The position numbers were made by a program, and so were the translations under genes. A DNA stretch of 64,000 nt from Holophagales bacterium (lineage in GTDB: Bacteria; Acidobacteriota; Thermoanaerobaculia; Multivoradales; Multivoraceae). The notes beneath the pieces were generated by a model. That model made no database searches. It saw nothing but the letters and a program-made list of their open reading frames with translations, and was not told the DNA's origin. Where the stretch lies: positions 393,214 to 457,213 of the forward strand of contig VXZQ01000012.1 of the NCBI GenBank assembly GCA_009845425.1, in the 5' to 3' direction. Positions within the stretch are counted from its first letter, which is position 1. Every line of letters begins with the position of its first letter. Positions 9,292 to 18,567 of this stretch are shown here, one piece after another.

Positions 9292-9749
9292 GGGAGGAGA
9301 AGAGCCGGCCGGAAGGCCGGCGCACCGACACTCGGCGCGACGGGTCGAGCCGACCGGACGGGGCCGGAGGAAGGCTCGAGACACTGTTTGAGGGGCTGCG
9401 TGAGGAGTGCGCGGCGCCGCCGTCGGCGCCGGGTTTCCTGGCGGGCTTCAGGGCCCGCCGCGACGCCTGGCGGGAACACACGGACCATGCCGCGACATGG
9501 CGGCTGCTCGCCCTGCGCCTGTCGCCGGTCGGCGCGCTTGCGGCCGGGGCTGCGCTGGTCATGACCCTCAGTTCCGGCACCCGACCTCCGGCTCCGGAGG
9601 CGGTTCCGGAAGCTCCGGTGACCGCGGAGTACCCGGATCCGTTCGTGGCAGGGCTGGAGGAGGCCGGTCTGGCGAGCGTGGCGATGAACGACGAGGACGC
9701 CGGCTACGAACTGCTTGCCGTTCTCTACGAGCCGATGGGGACACGGTGA
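9288..9749 (+). CDS. Small membrane-anchored protein, candidate anti-sigma factor
   Basis: 153-aa protein whose ATG overlaps the sigma factor stop (ATGA). It has a hydrophilic Arg/Glu/Gly-rich cytoplasmic part of about 75 residues, one probable transmembrane segment ('VGALAAGAALVMTLSSG'), then a short acidic periplasmic tail. Position directly behind an ECF sigma gene and single-pass topology fit an anti-sigma factor. No zinc-binding HxxxCxxC motif of the ZAS class is present, so membership of a known anti-sigma family is not shown. Translational coupling to the sigma factor supports a stoichiometric partner. I do not recognise the family. Confidence 0.6.
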   Translation: MREEKSRPEGRRTDTRRDGSSRPDGAGGRLETLFEGLREECAAPPSAPGFLAGFRARRDAWREHTDHAATWRLLALRLSPVGALAAGAALVMTLSSGTRPPAPEAVPEAPVTAEYPDPFVAGLEEAGLASVAMNDEDAGYELLAVLYEPMGTR

Positions 9750-10333
9750 TGTCGAGCGGCCCCACGAAGCTGTGGATGAGCGTCGCCCTGGGTTCCGTGC
9801 TGGTCGTGGGCCTGTCGGCCGGCCTGGTGGCGGATCGGCTTCTGCCGGAACGTCGTGCCACCGTGAAGAAGCAGGAAACCCGAACGGAAGCACACCCTCC
9901 CCGGTCGTCGATGTTCCAGTTCGACTGCCCCGACGCGGAGGCAGACGATGAAACGACGGCGAGCCCGGCTCCGGCGGCATCGGCCGATGTGGCGCGCTCG
10001 GAGGCCTTCGACGAGCACCGGTCGAAGATGACCCGGCGCATGGCGCGACGGCTCGAGCTCGATCCGGACCAGATCGCGGCGCTCGAGCCGATCGTCGGGG
10101 AGGCGATGCTGCGGGGACGTCTCTACTGGACGGGTGCCCGCGACGAGTTCTGCGCCATGCAGCGGGACTTCCACCGGGAGGTGGAGGAACTCCTCCGTCC
10201 GGACCAGGCGGTTCGCTTCGACGAGATGCGCCGTGACCTGTGGGAACGCAGCCGGCGGCATGAGGATCGGGACCACGATGGCCATGGCCGCGGTCGCCGC
10301 GGCGACGGCGGCTCGCCGGGTGAGTGCCAGTGA
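9749..10333 (+). CDS. CpxP/Spy/ZraP-like periplasmic stress-sensor protein, membrane-anchored
   Basis: 194-aa protein with an N-terminal membrane anchor ('VALGSVLVVGLSAGLVADRL') and a periplasmic helical domain. The segment about 90-165 contains 'RRLELDPDQIAALEPIV' and 'REVEELLRPDQAVRFDEM', two copies of the L-x-x-x-Q helix-turn pattern seen in the heavy-metal-sensor / Spy / CpxP superfamily. The C-terminus is rich in His, Asp, Arg and Gly with a Cys near the end, which could bind metal. ATG overlaps the upstream stop and the next gene overlaps its end. A role as envelope-stress or metal sensor tuning the ECF sigma factor is plausible but inferred. Confidence 0.65.
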   Translation: MSSGPTKLWMSVALGSVLVVGLSAGLVADRLLPERRATVKKQETRTEAHPPRSSMFQFDCPDAEADDETTASPAPAASADVARSEAFDEHRSKMTRRMARRLELDPDQIAALEPIVGEAMLRGRLYWTGARDEFCAMQRDFHREVEELLRPDQAVRFDEMRRDLWERSRRHEDRDHDGHGRGRRGDGGSPGECQ

Positions 10334-13300
10334 GCGCCGGGGAGAAAGAGGCCGGGATGGAGCAGCGGGGAACCGGCCTGCGGGCGGGACCGGAAGAGCA
10401 GGAGGCGGCACTGCAGGAGGCGGCGGCACACGTCCCCGTCCACCCGCTGATCCGCTTCGCGGTCGAGCGGCGCGTGACCATGTTCATGGCGACGCTGGGT
10501 GTGCTGGTGCTCGGCTGGCTGTCCCTCACGCGCCTGCCGCTGGAGTTCCTGCCTCTCTTCCAGTCGTCCAACATCTCGGTCCGGGTGCCCTACCAGTCCT
10601 CCTCTCCGGAGGAGATCGCCCGGTCGATCATCTGGCCGCTGGAAGACAGCCTGGGCACGATCAACGGCGTCCGGCTGCTCCGCTCGCGGGCGAGCGGCAG
10701 CTCCGCTTCAGTGGACATCGAGTTCCAGGACGGGACGGACATGGAACTGGCCGCCGTCGACGTGCGGGACCGGATCGACCGGGTACGCAATGAACTACCG
10801 AGCGATGTGGAGCAGATCTACGTGCGCCGCTTCGAGAGCACGGACATTCCGGTTCTCCGCAGCAGTCTCAGCGCGCCGTGGGACCAGGACGAGCTGAACG
10901 ACTTCGTCGAGGATGTGCTTCTGCCCCGGATCGAGCGGCTGGAGGGCGTGGCGCAGGCGGAAGTCTGGGGCATGCTGAGCCGGGAGCTGCGGATCGAGCT
11001 GCTGCCCGACCGCATGGCCGCCCACGGTGTGGATGTCCGTGAGTTGCGTCAGATTCTGCAGAGCAACCACGTGAACGTCTCGGGCGGCTATCTGCGCGAG
11101 GGCAGCCGCCGTCTGCTGGTTCGCACGGTCGGCGAGTTCCGGACGCCGGACGAGATCCGCCGACTGCCGATCCGCGGCGACGGCCTGCGCGTCGGCGACG
11201 TCGCCGATGTGAAGTTCGGCTATCCGGACAAGTACGAGTACAACTTCCTGAACGGGTCGGAGGCGATCAACCTGAGTGTGAACAAGGCCTCGGACGCGAA
11301 CCTCCTGGAGGTCGTCAACCGGGTCAAGGCCGAACTCGAAGCGATCCGGCAGACGCCGGAGGGCGAAGGCCTCGAGTTCCGCCACTTCCACGACACCTCG
11401 GTCGACGTGCGCCAGGGGCTGACCGAGCTGAGCCGCAGCGGCCTCATCGGCGGCGGCCTGGCGATCGTCTTCATGTTTCTGTTCCTGCGCAAGTTCCGGA
11501 CCACGCTGCTGGTGGCTCTGGCGGTGCCGCTGTCGCTGGTAATGACCTTCGTGATGATGTACCTCGGCCGCCAGGCGGGCGTCACCGAGATCACGCTGAA
11601 CGTGATGAGCCTGATGGGGTTGATGCTCGCGATCGGGATGTTGCTCGACAACTCGATCGTGGTCATCGAGTCCATCTTCCGGCACCGCCAGGAACTCGGC
11701 GCGAACGCGAAGTACGCCGCTCTGGGCGGCGCCAGCGACGTGGCGATGCCGATCATCTGCTCGACGATGACCACGATGTGCGTGTTCGTGCCGCTCATCT
11801 TCTTCGGCAGCGGCGGTGGCGGACCGGGTAGTTTCTCGCGCTTCATGGGCGACATCGGCACGACGGTCTGCGTGGTCATGCTCGGCTCCCTGGTCATCTC
11901 CCTGACCGTGGTGCCGATGATCGCGGCGATCCTGCTCAGGTCGGAGAGCAAGCGCCGGTTCAAGCTGCTGGACCGGATGAACGACCTCTACGGGAGAACG
12001 CTGGGCTTCACCCTCCGCCACCGCTTCATCTTCACGATGGTCATCGGCGCGCTGCTCTACGGTTCCTGGGTGCTGTACAACAGCATCGAGCGGAGCTACA
12101 ACCAGCCGTCCCAGGGCCGGGCGTTGACGGTGTTCGTCGAAACGCCGCGGCAGATGGGGATGGACGATCGCCTCGCTCTCTACGAGGAGGTCTACGCGAT
12201 GCTCGACGCCAGGCGCGACGAGTGGGAGATCGCGGACATCGCCCACCAGGTGCGGCGGGGTGGCGGCCGCAGCCGGGGGTACGGCGGCGGCAACCGCTTC
12301 GAGATCTATCTCAAGCCGGAGGAGGTTTCGGAGCTGTCCACGGACGAGGTTACGGAACTCATCCGGGAGGCGATGCCGCAGCGGGTCGGCGTGTTGTTCA
12401 AGCTCGCCCGGACCGAGTTCGGGCCTCCGGGTTCCGGGAGATCCGGGATGGACGTGGAACTGATCGGCGACGACGTCGGCACTCTCGAGCTCCTGGTGCC
12501 GCGGATCACCGAACGGTTGCGTCAGATTCCCATCGTGGGCGACATCGACAACTCGTTCGAGAGCGGCGACGACGAGATCAGGGTGTCGGTGAACCCCGAG
12601 CGCGCCCTCCAGGGCGGCCTGTCGAGCCAGGCGGTGGCGATGACCGTCAACCGCGCGCTGTCGAGTCGTTCGCTGGCGTACTTCAAGACCGCGGAGCGTG
12701 AGATCGGCATGGTCATGCAGTACCGGGAAGAGGACCGCGAGACGCTCGATCAGTTGAAGAAGATGCCGGTCCTCGTGTCGAACCCGAACGGCGAGGGCGC
12801 GGGCGTGACCCTGCCGATCTCCAGCCTCGCCTCCTTCAACGTCCAGAGCGGCCCGTCCGAGGTCGAGCGGGAGAATCGCCGCGCCAAGGTGGAGATCGAC
12901 GTGACGGCCGCGGGCGGCACGCCGGGCTTCATGCTCCGGCGGCCGGTCCAGATGGCGCTCACCGGCGTGCCGCTGCCGCCAGGCTACGAGTGGTCTCTCG
13001 GCAGGAGGTTCATGGAGGCCGAGGAGGACGCATCGCGGGCGGTGCTGGCGATGATCCTGGCCGTGGCATTGATCTACATGATCATGGCGGCGCTGTTCGA
13101 GGATTTCCTCCAGCCGTTCACGATCATGCTGTCGATTCCCTTCGCCTTCATCGGCGTCGGGCTGATCATGTACCTGGCGGGCCAGCCGCGGTCCGACTCG
13201 TCGAACATGGGGCTTCTCATCCTGGCCGGAATCGTCGTGAACAACGCGATCGTCCTGATCGATCACATCAACCGGTTGCGGCGCGAAGGCATCGCCCGCG

Positions 13301-13605
13301 ACAAGGCGATCGTTCTTGGCGGCAAGAATCGCCTGCGGCCCATCCTGATGACGGCCGTGACGACGATTCTGGGCCTGTCGCCGATGGTGGCGCCGTTCTT
13401 CCTGCCCGAGGTGTTCGGCCAGCCTGAAGGCCGCGCTGCTTTCTGGGCGCCCGTAGGTCTCGTCATCCTGGGCGGACTGACGACCTCGACTTTCCTGACG
13501 CTGCTTGTGATTCCGACGGTCTATTCCCTGGTCGACGACGTGAAGCTCTTCGTCCAGCGGGTTGTACGGGCGGTAGTGGCCGTCCCGCGGAGAAAGATGG
13601 CATGA
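10330..13605 (+). CDS. RND efflux transporter permease, AcrB/MdtB-like (first of two)
   Basis: Inner-membrane proton-driven RND pump subunit, about 1091 aa with the full 12-helix, two-periplasmic-loop layout. Helix 1 ('FMATLGVLVLGWLSL') is followed by the porter loop. The TM2-TM4 block includes 'GMLLDNSIVVIESI', with the proton-relay Asp at about 440 and Asn rather than a second Asp beside it. A second porter loop and TM8-TM12 follow ('LLILAGIVVNNAIVLIDHIN'). The GTG at 10330 overlaps the upstream stop; ATG at 10357 is an alternative, preceded by AAAGAGG. It overlaps the adaptor gene by 4 bases. A second RND permease follows the adaptor, so a heteromeric pump like MdtBC is possible. Substrate unknown. 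Confidence 0.93.
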   Translation: MSAGEKEAGMEQRGTGLRAGPEEQEAALQEAAAHVPVHPLIRFAVERRVTMFMATLGVLVLGWLSLTRLPLEFLPLFQSSNISVRVPYQSSSPEEIARSIIWPLEDSLGTINGVRLLRSRASGSSASVDIEFQDGTDMELAAVDVRDRIDRVRNELPSDVEQIYVRRFESTDIPVLRSSLSAPWDQDELNDFVEDVLLPRIERLEGVAQAEVWGMLSRELRIELLPDRMAAHGVDVRELRQILQSNHVNVSGGYLREGSRRLLVRTVGEFRTPDEIRRLPIRGDGLRVGDVADVKFGYPDKYEYNFLNGSEAINLSVNKASDANLLEVVNRVKAELEAIRQTPEGEGLEFRHFHDTSVDVRQGLTELSRSGLIGGGLAIVFMFLFLRKFRTTLLVALAVPLSLVMTFVMMYLGRQAGVTEITLNVMSLMGLMLAIGMLLDNSIVVIESIFRHRQELGANAKYAALGGASDVAMPIICSTMTTMCVFVPLIFFGSGGGGPGSFSRFMGDIGTTVCVVMLGSLVISLTVVPMIAAILLRSESKRRFKLLDRMNDLYGRTLGFTLRHRFIFTMVIGALLYGSWVLYNSIERSYNQPSQGRALTVFVETPRQMGMDDRLALYEEVYAMLDARRDEWEIADIAHQVRRGGGRSRGYGGGNRFEIYLKPEEVSELSTDEVTELIREAMPQRVGVLFKLARTEFGPPGSGRSGMDVELIGDDVGTLELLVPRITERLRQIPIVGDIDNSFESGDDEIRVSVNPERALQGGLSSQAVAMTVNRALSSRSLAYFKTAEREIGMVMQYREEDRETLDQLKKMPVLVSNPNGEGAGVTLPISSLASFNVQSGPSEVERENRRAKVEIDVTAAGGTPGFMLRRPVQMALTGVPLPPGYEWSLGRRFMEAEEDASRAVLAMILAVALIYMIMAALFEDFLQPFTIMLSIPFAFIGVGLIMYLAGQPRSDSSNMGLLILAGIVVNNAIVLIDHINRLRREGIARDKAIVLGGKNRLRPILMTAVTTILGLSPMVAPFFLPEVFGQPEGRAAFWAPVGLVILGGLTTSTFLTLLVIPTVYSLVDDVKLFVQRVVRAVVAVPRRKMA

Positions 13606-15176
13606 AACTCAAGAGACGTATGGGCAGGGCGCGGTCGGCCGGCGCCCTTCTGCTGATCGCGACCGTGGCCGCCGCGGGCATCGGCTGCGGGCAGTCCAAC
13701 GCCGAGGCGGGTGGCGAGAACCCCCGCGCGGGCCAGGGCGGTCCTGGCGGCGGCCGGCCCGGAGGACGCGGCGGCGGTCCTCCGGGCGGCTTTCCGGGCT
13801 TTCCGGGCTTCGGCGAAGCCGCGCCCGCTTCCACGATTCCGGTCAGGGTGACGAGCGTCGTTCGACGCGATATCGCGGACTACCTGGAGACGAACGGCGC
13901 GCTCGAGGCGGAGAACGAGGTAGACATCGTTGCCCGGACGACCGGGCCGATCGTCGAACTGAACGTGGAAGAAGGCGACTTCGTCCGGGCGGGGCAGGTT
14001 CTGGCGCGCATCGATGCCGCCGAGATCGAGGCGCAACTCGGCATCGCCCGCGTCAACCTGGCCGAGGCGGAACTGGCCTGGAACCGCGCCCAGGATTCGT
14101 TCCAGGCGGAGGTGGTCAGCCAGGAGGCCTACGACCTGGCCAGATCGAACTTCGACTCCGCCGCCGCGCAGATCGTCGGCACCGAGATCCTGCTGGACTA
14201 CACCGTGATCCGGGCGCCCTTCGACGGCCTGATCATCGAGCGGGTGATCAGGAATGCCGAGCACGTCTCGACCAACGCGCGGCTGTTCCGGATCTCCGAC
14301 TTCGACCCGCTGCTTTGTCCGATTCAGCTTCCCGAGAAGGACCTGCCGCGCCTGAAGCTGGACCAGCCCGGCTACCTGACGGTCGAGGCGTACCCCGGGT
14401 TGCGATTCCCGGCCAGGGTGCTGCGGATCAGTCCGGTCGTCGACGCGGCGACCGGCACGGTCAAGGTCACTCTCGAAGTGCAGGCCCAGGGCCGCCTGCG
14501 GCCCGGAATGTTCGCCAGCGCGTTCGTCGAGACGGACGTTCACGAGAACGCGATCGTCGTGCCTAAGCAGGCTCTGGTTCTGGAGAGCACTTCCGACACC
14601 GTGTACGTGGCGATGGACGACGGGGAGGGCGGCGCGGTGGCCCAGCGGCGTGAACTGGAACTCGGCTACGAGGAGAGCGACAGCCTGGAGGTGCTTTCGG
14701 GCCTCAGCGAGGGCGAGGACGTCGTGATCCTGGGGCAGGACAACCTGTCCGACCAGACGCCGATCTCGGTCGCTGAGCGAGAGGGGCCCGCCGCGGCGCC
14801 AGGGATGTTCACTGCGGTTCCGGCCACGGACGGCGGGAGGTCGACCCAGGTCGCGGCCAGTCAAGCGACGCCGGCTGCTGCCGGGGCGCCAGCGGCCGAG
14901 CAGGCCACGCCGCAGCCGCGCCGGCCGGCCGGACCCGGGTTCGGCGCGCCGGGACAGGGAGGTCCCGGAGGCTTCCGGGGCGGCCCGGCGGGAGGATTCG
15001 ATCCCAGTCAGTTGACGCCGGAACGGCTCGAGATGATGCGAGCCCGTATGAAGGAACGGGGCATGAGCGACGAGCAGATCGACCAGATGATGGAGCGCAT
15101 CCGGAGCGGCCAGGGGCCGCCGGGAAGACCGCCCGGTGGACCGCCGGGCCGGCAACAGGGTGGACCGCCGGGTTGA
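13602..15176 (+). CDS. RND efflux periplasmic adaptor (membrane fusion protein), lipoprotein
   Basis: HlyD/AcrA-family adaptor, 524 aa. A lipobox 'AAAGIGCG' puts the lipidated Cys near residue 29, and a Gly/Pro-rich linker follows (about 40-75). The adaptor core then shows the lipoyl half-motif 'TTGPIVELNVEEGDFVRAGQ', a short hairpin, the second lipoyl half 'IRAPFDGLIIERVI', and beta-barrel and membrane-proximal domains to about 400. An unusual C-terminal tail of about 120 residues is Gly/Pro-rich and contains an L-x-x-x-R/M helix ('LTPERLEMMRARMKERGMS') reminiscent of the CpxP-like repeats of the gene two upstream. It sits between two RND permease genes. No TolC-type outer-membrane channel is encoded in the operon. 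Confidence 0.92.
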   Translation: MKLKRRMGRARSAGALLLIATVAAAGIGCGQSNAEAGGENPRAGQGGPGGGRPGGRGGGPPGGFPGFPGFGEAAPASTIPVRVTSVVRRDIADYLETNGALEAENEVDIVARTTGPIVELNVEEGDFVRAGQVLARIDAAEIEAQLGIARVNLAEAELAWNRAQDSFQAEVVSQEAYDLARSNFDSAAAQIVGTEILLDYTVIRAPFDGLIIERVIRNAEHVSTNARLFRISDFDPLLCPIQLPEKDLPRLKLDQPGYLTVEAYPGLRFPARVLRISPVVDAATGTVKVTLEVQAQGRLRPGMFASAFVETDVHENAIVVPKQALVLESTSDTVYVAMDDGEGGAVAQRRELELGYEESDSLEVLSGLSEGEDVVILGQDNLSDQTPISVAEREGPAAAPGMFTAVPATDGGRSTQVAASQATPAAAGAPAAEQATPQPRRPAGPGFGAPGQGGPGGFRGGPAGGFDPSQLTPERLEMMRARMKERGMSDEQIDQMMERIRSGQGPPGRPPGGPPGRQQGGPPG

Positions 15177-15205
15177 TCGGCGACTCCTGACCAGGCGGTA
15201 ACGCA

Positions 15206-18200
15206 ATGCGGGTTGTTTCCTTCGCCACCCGGCGACCGGTCACTGTGTTCATCTTCGCCCTGGCGGCGGTGGTGTTCGGCGGCGTCGCCTTTCGTGACCT
15301 CGCGGTCGATCTGCTGCCGGACATCACCTATCCGTCACTGACCGTTCAGACGGAGTACGAGGGCGCGGCGCCGGTCGAGATGGAGACCCTGATCACGCGG
15401 CCGGTCGAGGACGCGGTGGGCGTGGTCAACGGCGTCAATCGGGTCGTTTCGAGCTCCCGGGCCGACGTCAGCGAGGTCACCCTTGAGTTCTCCTGGGGTA
15501 CGAACATGGACTTCGCGTCGCTCGACGTGCGCGAGCGGCTGGATCAGGTGCGCCTGCCGATCGCGGCCGAACGGCCGGTGCTGCTGCGCTACGACCCCTC
15601 GCTTGATCCGATCCTCAGGATGGGCCTGGCGGGCGGGGTCGGCGATCTGATCGCGTTGCGCCTTCTGGCCGAGGAGGACCTGAAACGGAAGCTCGAGCGG
15701 CTCGAAGGAGTTGCGGCCGTCGTCGTCAGCGGCGGCCTGGAGGAGGAGATCCAGGTCGAGATCGACGAGCGGCGTCTGACCAGTCTCGGTTTGACCATGA
15801 ACCAGGTGATGACCCGCCTGGCGCAGGAGAACGTGAACCTGACCGGCGGCCGGCTGCGCGACGGTCAGACGGACTACCTGGTGCGAACGATCAACGAGCT
15901 GCTGCGTCCGGAAGAGATACGGGAGATTGTCATCGACCGGGCCCAGGGGGCGATCGTTCGTCTTGAGGACATCGCCCGCGTCTATCAGGGCGCCAGGGAA
16001 CGCGAGGTGATCACCCGGATCGATGGCAAGGAGGCCGTGGAAATCGCGGTCTACAAGGAGGGCGGCACGAACACGGTGACTGTCGCTTCCGCCGTGCTCG
16101 AGCGGGTGGAGGATCTCGAGGAGGAGATCAGGCAGATCGATCCGCAGCTGGAACTGACCGTCCTCACCGACCAGTCCCGCTACATCCGCGACTCGGTGTC
16201 GGCTGTGATCGAGACGGCCCTGATCGGCGGCTCGCTCGCGATCGTCGTTCTCTTCCTGTTCCTGCGGAGCGCGCCGAAGACGCTGATCATCGGGATCTCG
16301 ATCCCGGTCTCGGTCGTGGCGACGTTCTTCCTGATGTACGTCGCGGGCGTGTCGCTGAACATCATGTCGCTCGGCGGCATCACCCTCGGAATCGGTCTCC
16401 TGCTGGACAACTCGATCGTCGTCCTGGAAGCGATCCAGCGCCGCCGCGACCAGGGGCTGGGCGTCGTCGAAGCGGCCCGGGCCGGCGCTTCCGAGGTCGG
16501 CCGCGCGGTGATCGCGAGCACGATCACGACCGTCTGCGTGTTCGTGCCGATCGTGTTCGTCGAGGGCGTCGCGGGCCAGATGTTCGGCGACCAGGCCCTG
16601 ACCGTCACGTTCTCCCTGCTGGTGTCGCTGGGGGTCGCGCTGACGGTGATCCCGATGCTCGCTTCCCGGAGGTTTTTCGCCGCCGGGGAGCCGGTCGAGA
16701 CGGTCCCGAGCGCCGGGGGTTCCAACCCCCTGACCCGCGCCCTCTCGGCCTTCTTCAGCGCGATCGGCATCGGCATCGCGCTGGTCGTCAAACACGTGTT
16801 CCGTGGCATCTCTACCGTCATGTCGATCCTGTTGCGACCGGTGCTTGCGGCCTTCGACGCATTGCTTCGGGGCATCACGGCGGTGTACGCCCGCGTCCTT
16901 CGCGGGGCCCTGCGCCACCCCGCACTGGTCGTCCTGGCGGCCGTCGTACTGCTCGCGGGGAGCGTCCAGCTCATCGGCTCGCTGGGCACGGAACTCGTGC
17001 CGGAGTTGATCCAGGGAGAGTTCTACGTCGACGCCGAACTGGCGCCGGGAAGTCGCCTGGAGGTGACGGACCGACGCTTGAGCGCGGTTGACAGGTTCGT
17101 GCGCGAACAACTGAAGGACGATGTGCAGTCGGTCTACACGGTGGTGGGCACATCGAATGAACAGGGTGGCGCCGCGGGCGAGAGACGGGAGAACATCGGC
17201 CAGGTCAACGTGCGTTTGACACCGCCGATCGATGCCGAGCGCGAGGAATCGGTGATGAATCGGATCAGGGACCTGATCGACGCGGAGAACGCGTCCTTTG
17301 CAGGCCAGGGACCGGCGGTTGCGCTCGCCGGCTCAGTCCCGGCCGGCGCCGGAGTCGGGCCTGCGTCGGTAGCTACGGACGACTCCTTGAGGTACCGGTT
17401 CGGCCGTCCGACCTACTTCAGCTTCCGGAGCCCGGTCGAAGTGCAGATTCGTGGCCACAACCTGGCGCTGCTGGAGAGGCTGGCGGAACAGGTGGTGTCC
17501 CGGATGCGCGAGGTCGAGGGTCTGGTGGACGTGAAGTCCTCGACGGAAGGCGGCAATCCGGAGCTGCAGATCATCTTTGACCGGGAACGGCTGTCGACGC
17601 TGAACTACACGGTCGCCCAGCTCGGCGCCGTCATCCGCTCCAAGGTGCAGGGCGACATCGCGACGGACATCGTGCGCGAAGATCGCAACATCGGAGTCAG
17701 GCTGCGGACCGACGAGGGTTACCGCGACTCGGTTCGGGATCTGCGCAACCTGAACATCCGTCAGAGCGGAGCCACGCCGCTGCCGCTTTCGGCGGTGGCG
17801 GAGGTCATCGAGACGGAGGGACCCGCCGAGATCCGCCGTAGCGACGGTGGCCGGGTGGCGCTGATCGAGGCGAACATCGTCGGCCGCGACCTGGGCAGCG
17901 TCTCCGAAGACATAGAAGCCATCCTCGAGTCGATGCGGTTCCCGGTCGGCTTCGACGTTCTCGTAGGCGGCCAGCGCCAGGAGATGGAACGTTCCTTCGA
18001 CAGCATGAGACTGGCGATCCTGCTCGCCGTGTTCATGGTCTACCTGGTCATGGCGTCGCAGTTCGAATCGCTGCTGCACCCGTTCGTCATCCTCTTCGCG
18101 GTGCCGTTCTCGATCATCGGCGCGATCGGGATTCTCTACCTGACGCGGACTCCGGTCAGCATCGTCGTCCTGATCGGCGGCATCCTCCTGGCGGGGATCG

Positions 18201-18529
18201 TGGTCAACAACGCGATCATCCTGATCGACTACACGAATCGGTTGCGCCGGGCCGGCCAGGCCAAGGTGGAGGCGCTGCGCGAGGCCTGTCTGGTGCGGCT
18301 GCGACCGATCCTGATGACGACCTCGACCACCGTGCTGGGCCTGCTGCCGATGGCGTTGGGCCTGGGCGAGGGGGCGGAACTCAGAACGCCAATGGCCCTG
18401 ACCGTGGTCGGCGGGCTGCTGACCTCGACGCTGCTGACGCTGATCGTGATCCCGGCGCTCTACCTCCTGCTGGACTTCCGCAAGGACGGCGTCGACCCTG
18501 AGGCCGTCGCCGAAGCTGCTGCTACGTAG
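15206..18529 (+). CDS. RND efflux transporter permease, AcrB/MdtC-like (second of two)
   Basis: Second RND pump protein, 1107 aa, 29 bases after the adaptor gene. It has the same layout as the first permease: TM4 carries 'GLLLDNSIVVLEAI' (relay Asp about 401, again D-N), and TM10-12 include 'LLAGIVVNNAIILIDYTN'. Between TM6 and TM7 (about 488-570) it carries about 80 residues including a hydrophobic stretch 'IGIGIALVV' and amphipathic helices, about 50 more than the first permease. The porter domain has a short Gly/Ala-rich loop (about 705-720). With one shared adaptor the likeliest arrangement is a mixed trimer or two alternative pumps. Substrate unknown. Confidence 0.93.
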   Translation: MRVVSFATRRPVTVFIFALAAVVFGGVAFRDLAVDLLPDITYPSLTVQTEYEGAAPVEMETLITRPVEDAVGVVNGVNRVVSSSRADVSEVTLEFSWGTNMDFASLDVRERLDQVRLPIAAERPVLLRYDPSLDPILRMGLAGGVGDLIALRLLAEEDLKRKLERLEGVAAVVVSGGLEEEIQVEIDERRLTSLGLTMNQVMTRLAQENVNLTGGRLRDGQTDYLVRTINELLRPEEIREIVIDRAQGAIVRLEDIARVYQGAREREVITRIDGKEAVEIAVYKEGGTNTVTVASAVLERVEDLEEEIRQIDPQLELTVLTDQSRYIRDSVSAVIETALIGGSLAIVVLFLFLRSAPKTLIIGISIPVSVVATFFLMYVAGVSLNIMSLGGITLGIGLLLDNSIVVLEAIQRRRDQGLGVVEAARAGASEVGRAVIASTITTVCVFVPIVFVEGVAGQMFGDQALTVTFSLLVSLGVALTVIPMLASRRFFAAGEPVETVPSAGGSNPLTRALSAFFSAIGIGIALVVKHVFRGISTVMSILLRPVLAAFDALLRGITAVYARVLRGALRHPALVVLAAVVLLAGSVQLIGSLGTELVPELIQGEFYVDAELAPGSRLEVTDRRLSAVDRFVREQLKDDVQSVYTVVGTSNEQGGAAGERRENIGQVNVRLTPPIDAEREESVMNRIRDLIDAENASFAGQGPAVALAGSVPAGAGVGPASVATDDSLRYRFGRPTYFSFRSPVEVQIRGHNLALLERLAEQVVSRMREVEGLVDVKSSTEGGNPELQIIFDRERLSTLNYTVAQLGAVIRSKVQGDIATDIVREDRNIGVRLRTDEGYRDSVRDLRNLNIRQSGATPLPLSAVAEVIETEGPAEIRRSDGGRVALIEANIVGRDLGSVSEDIEAILESMRFPVGFDVLVGGQRQEMERSFDSMRLAILLAVFMVYLVMASQFESLLHPFVILFAVPFSIIGAIGILYLTRTPVSIVVLIGGILLAGIVVNNAIILIDYTNRLRRAGQAKVEALREACLVRLRPILMTTSTTVLGLLPMALGLGEGAELRTPMALTVVGGLLTSTLLTLIVIPALYLLLDFRKDGVDPEAVAEAAAT

Positions 18530-18545
18530 GCCGCTGCGGACTGGA

Positions 18546-18563
18546 CTCCGTCGATAGACGGAG
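18546..18563. terminator. Bidirectional hairpin terminator
   Basis: CTCCGTC-GATA-GACGGAG is a perfect 7-bp stem with a 4-base loop. It sits in the 38-base gap between the convergent ends of the RND permease and the haem protein gene. There is no long U-tract (CGTTCT follows on +), so it may be only a stem-type terminator or need Rho. Confidence 0.6.
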
Positions 18564-18567
18564 CGTT

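Noticed and set aside
10795..13266. Open - strand frame of 823 codons across the first RND permease gene
   Set aside because: It is the antisense shadow of a clear RND gene in high-G+C DNA; the translation is His/Arg/Asp-rich low complexity with no fold.
15335..17110. Open - strand frame of 591 codons opposite the second RND permease
   Set aside because: Antisense shadow with repetitive Asp/Arg/His composition.
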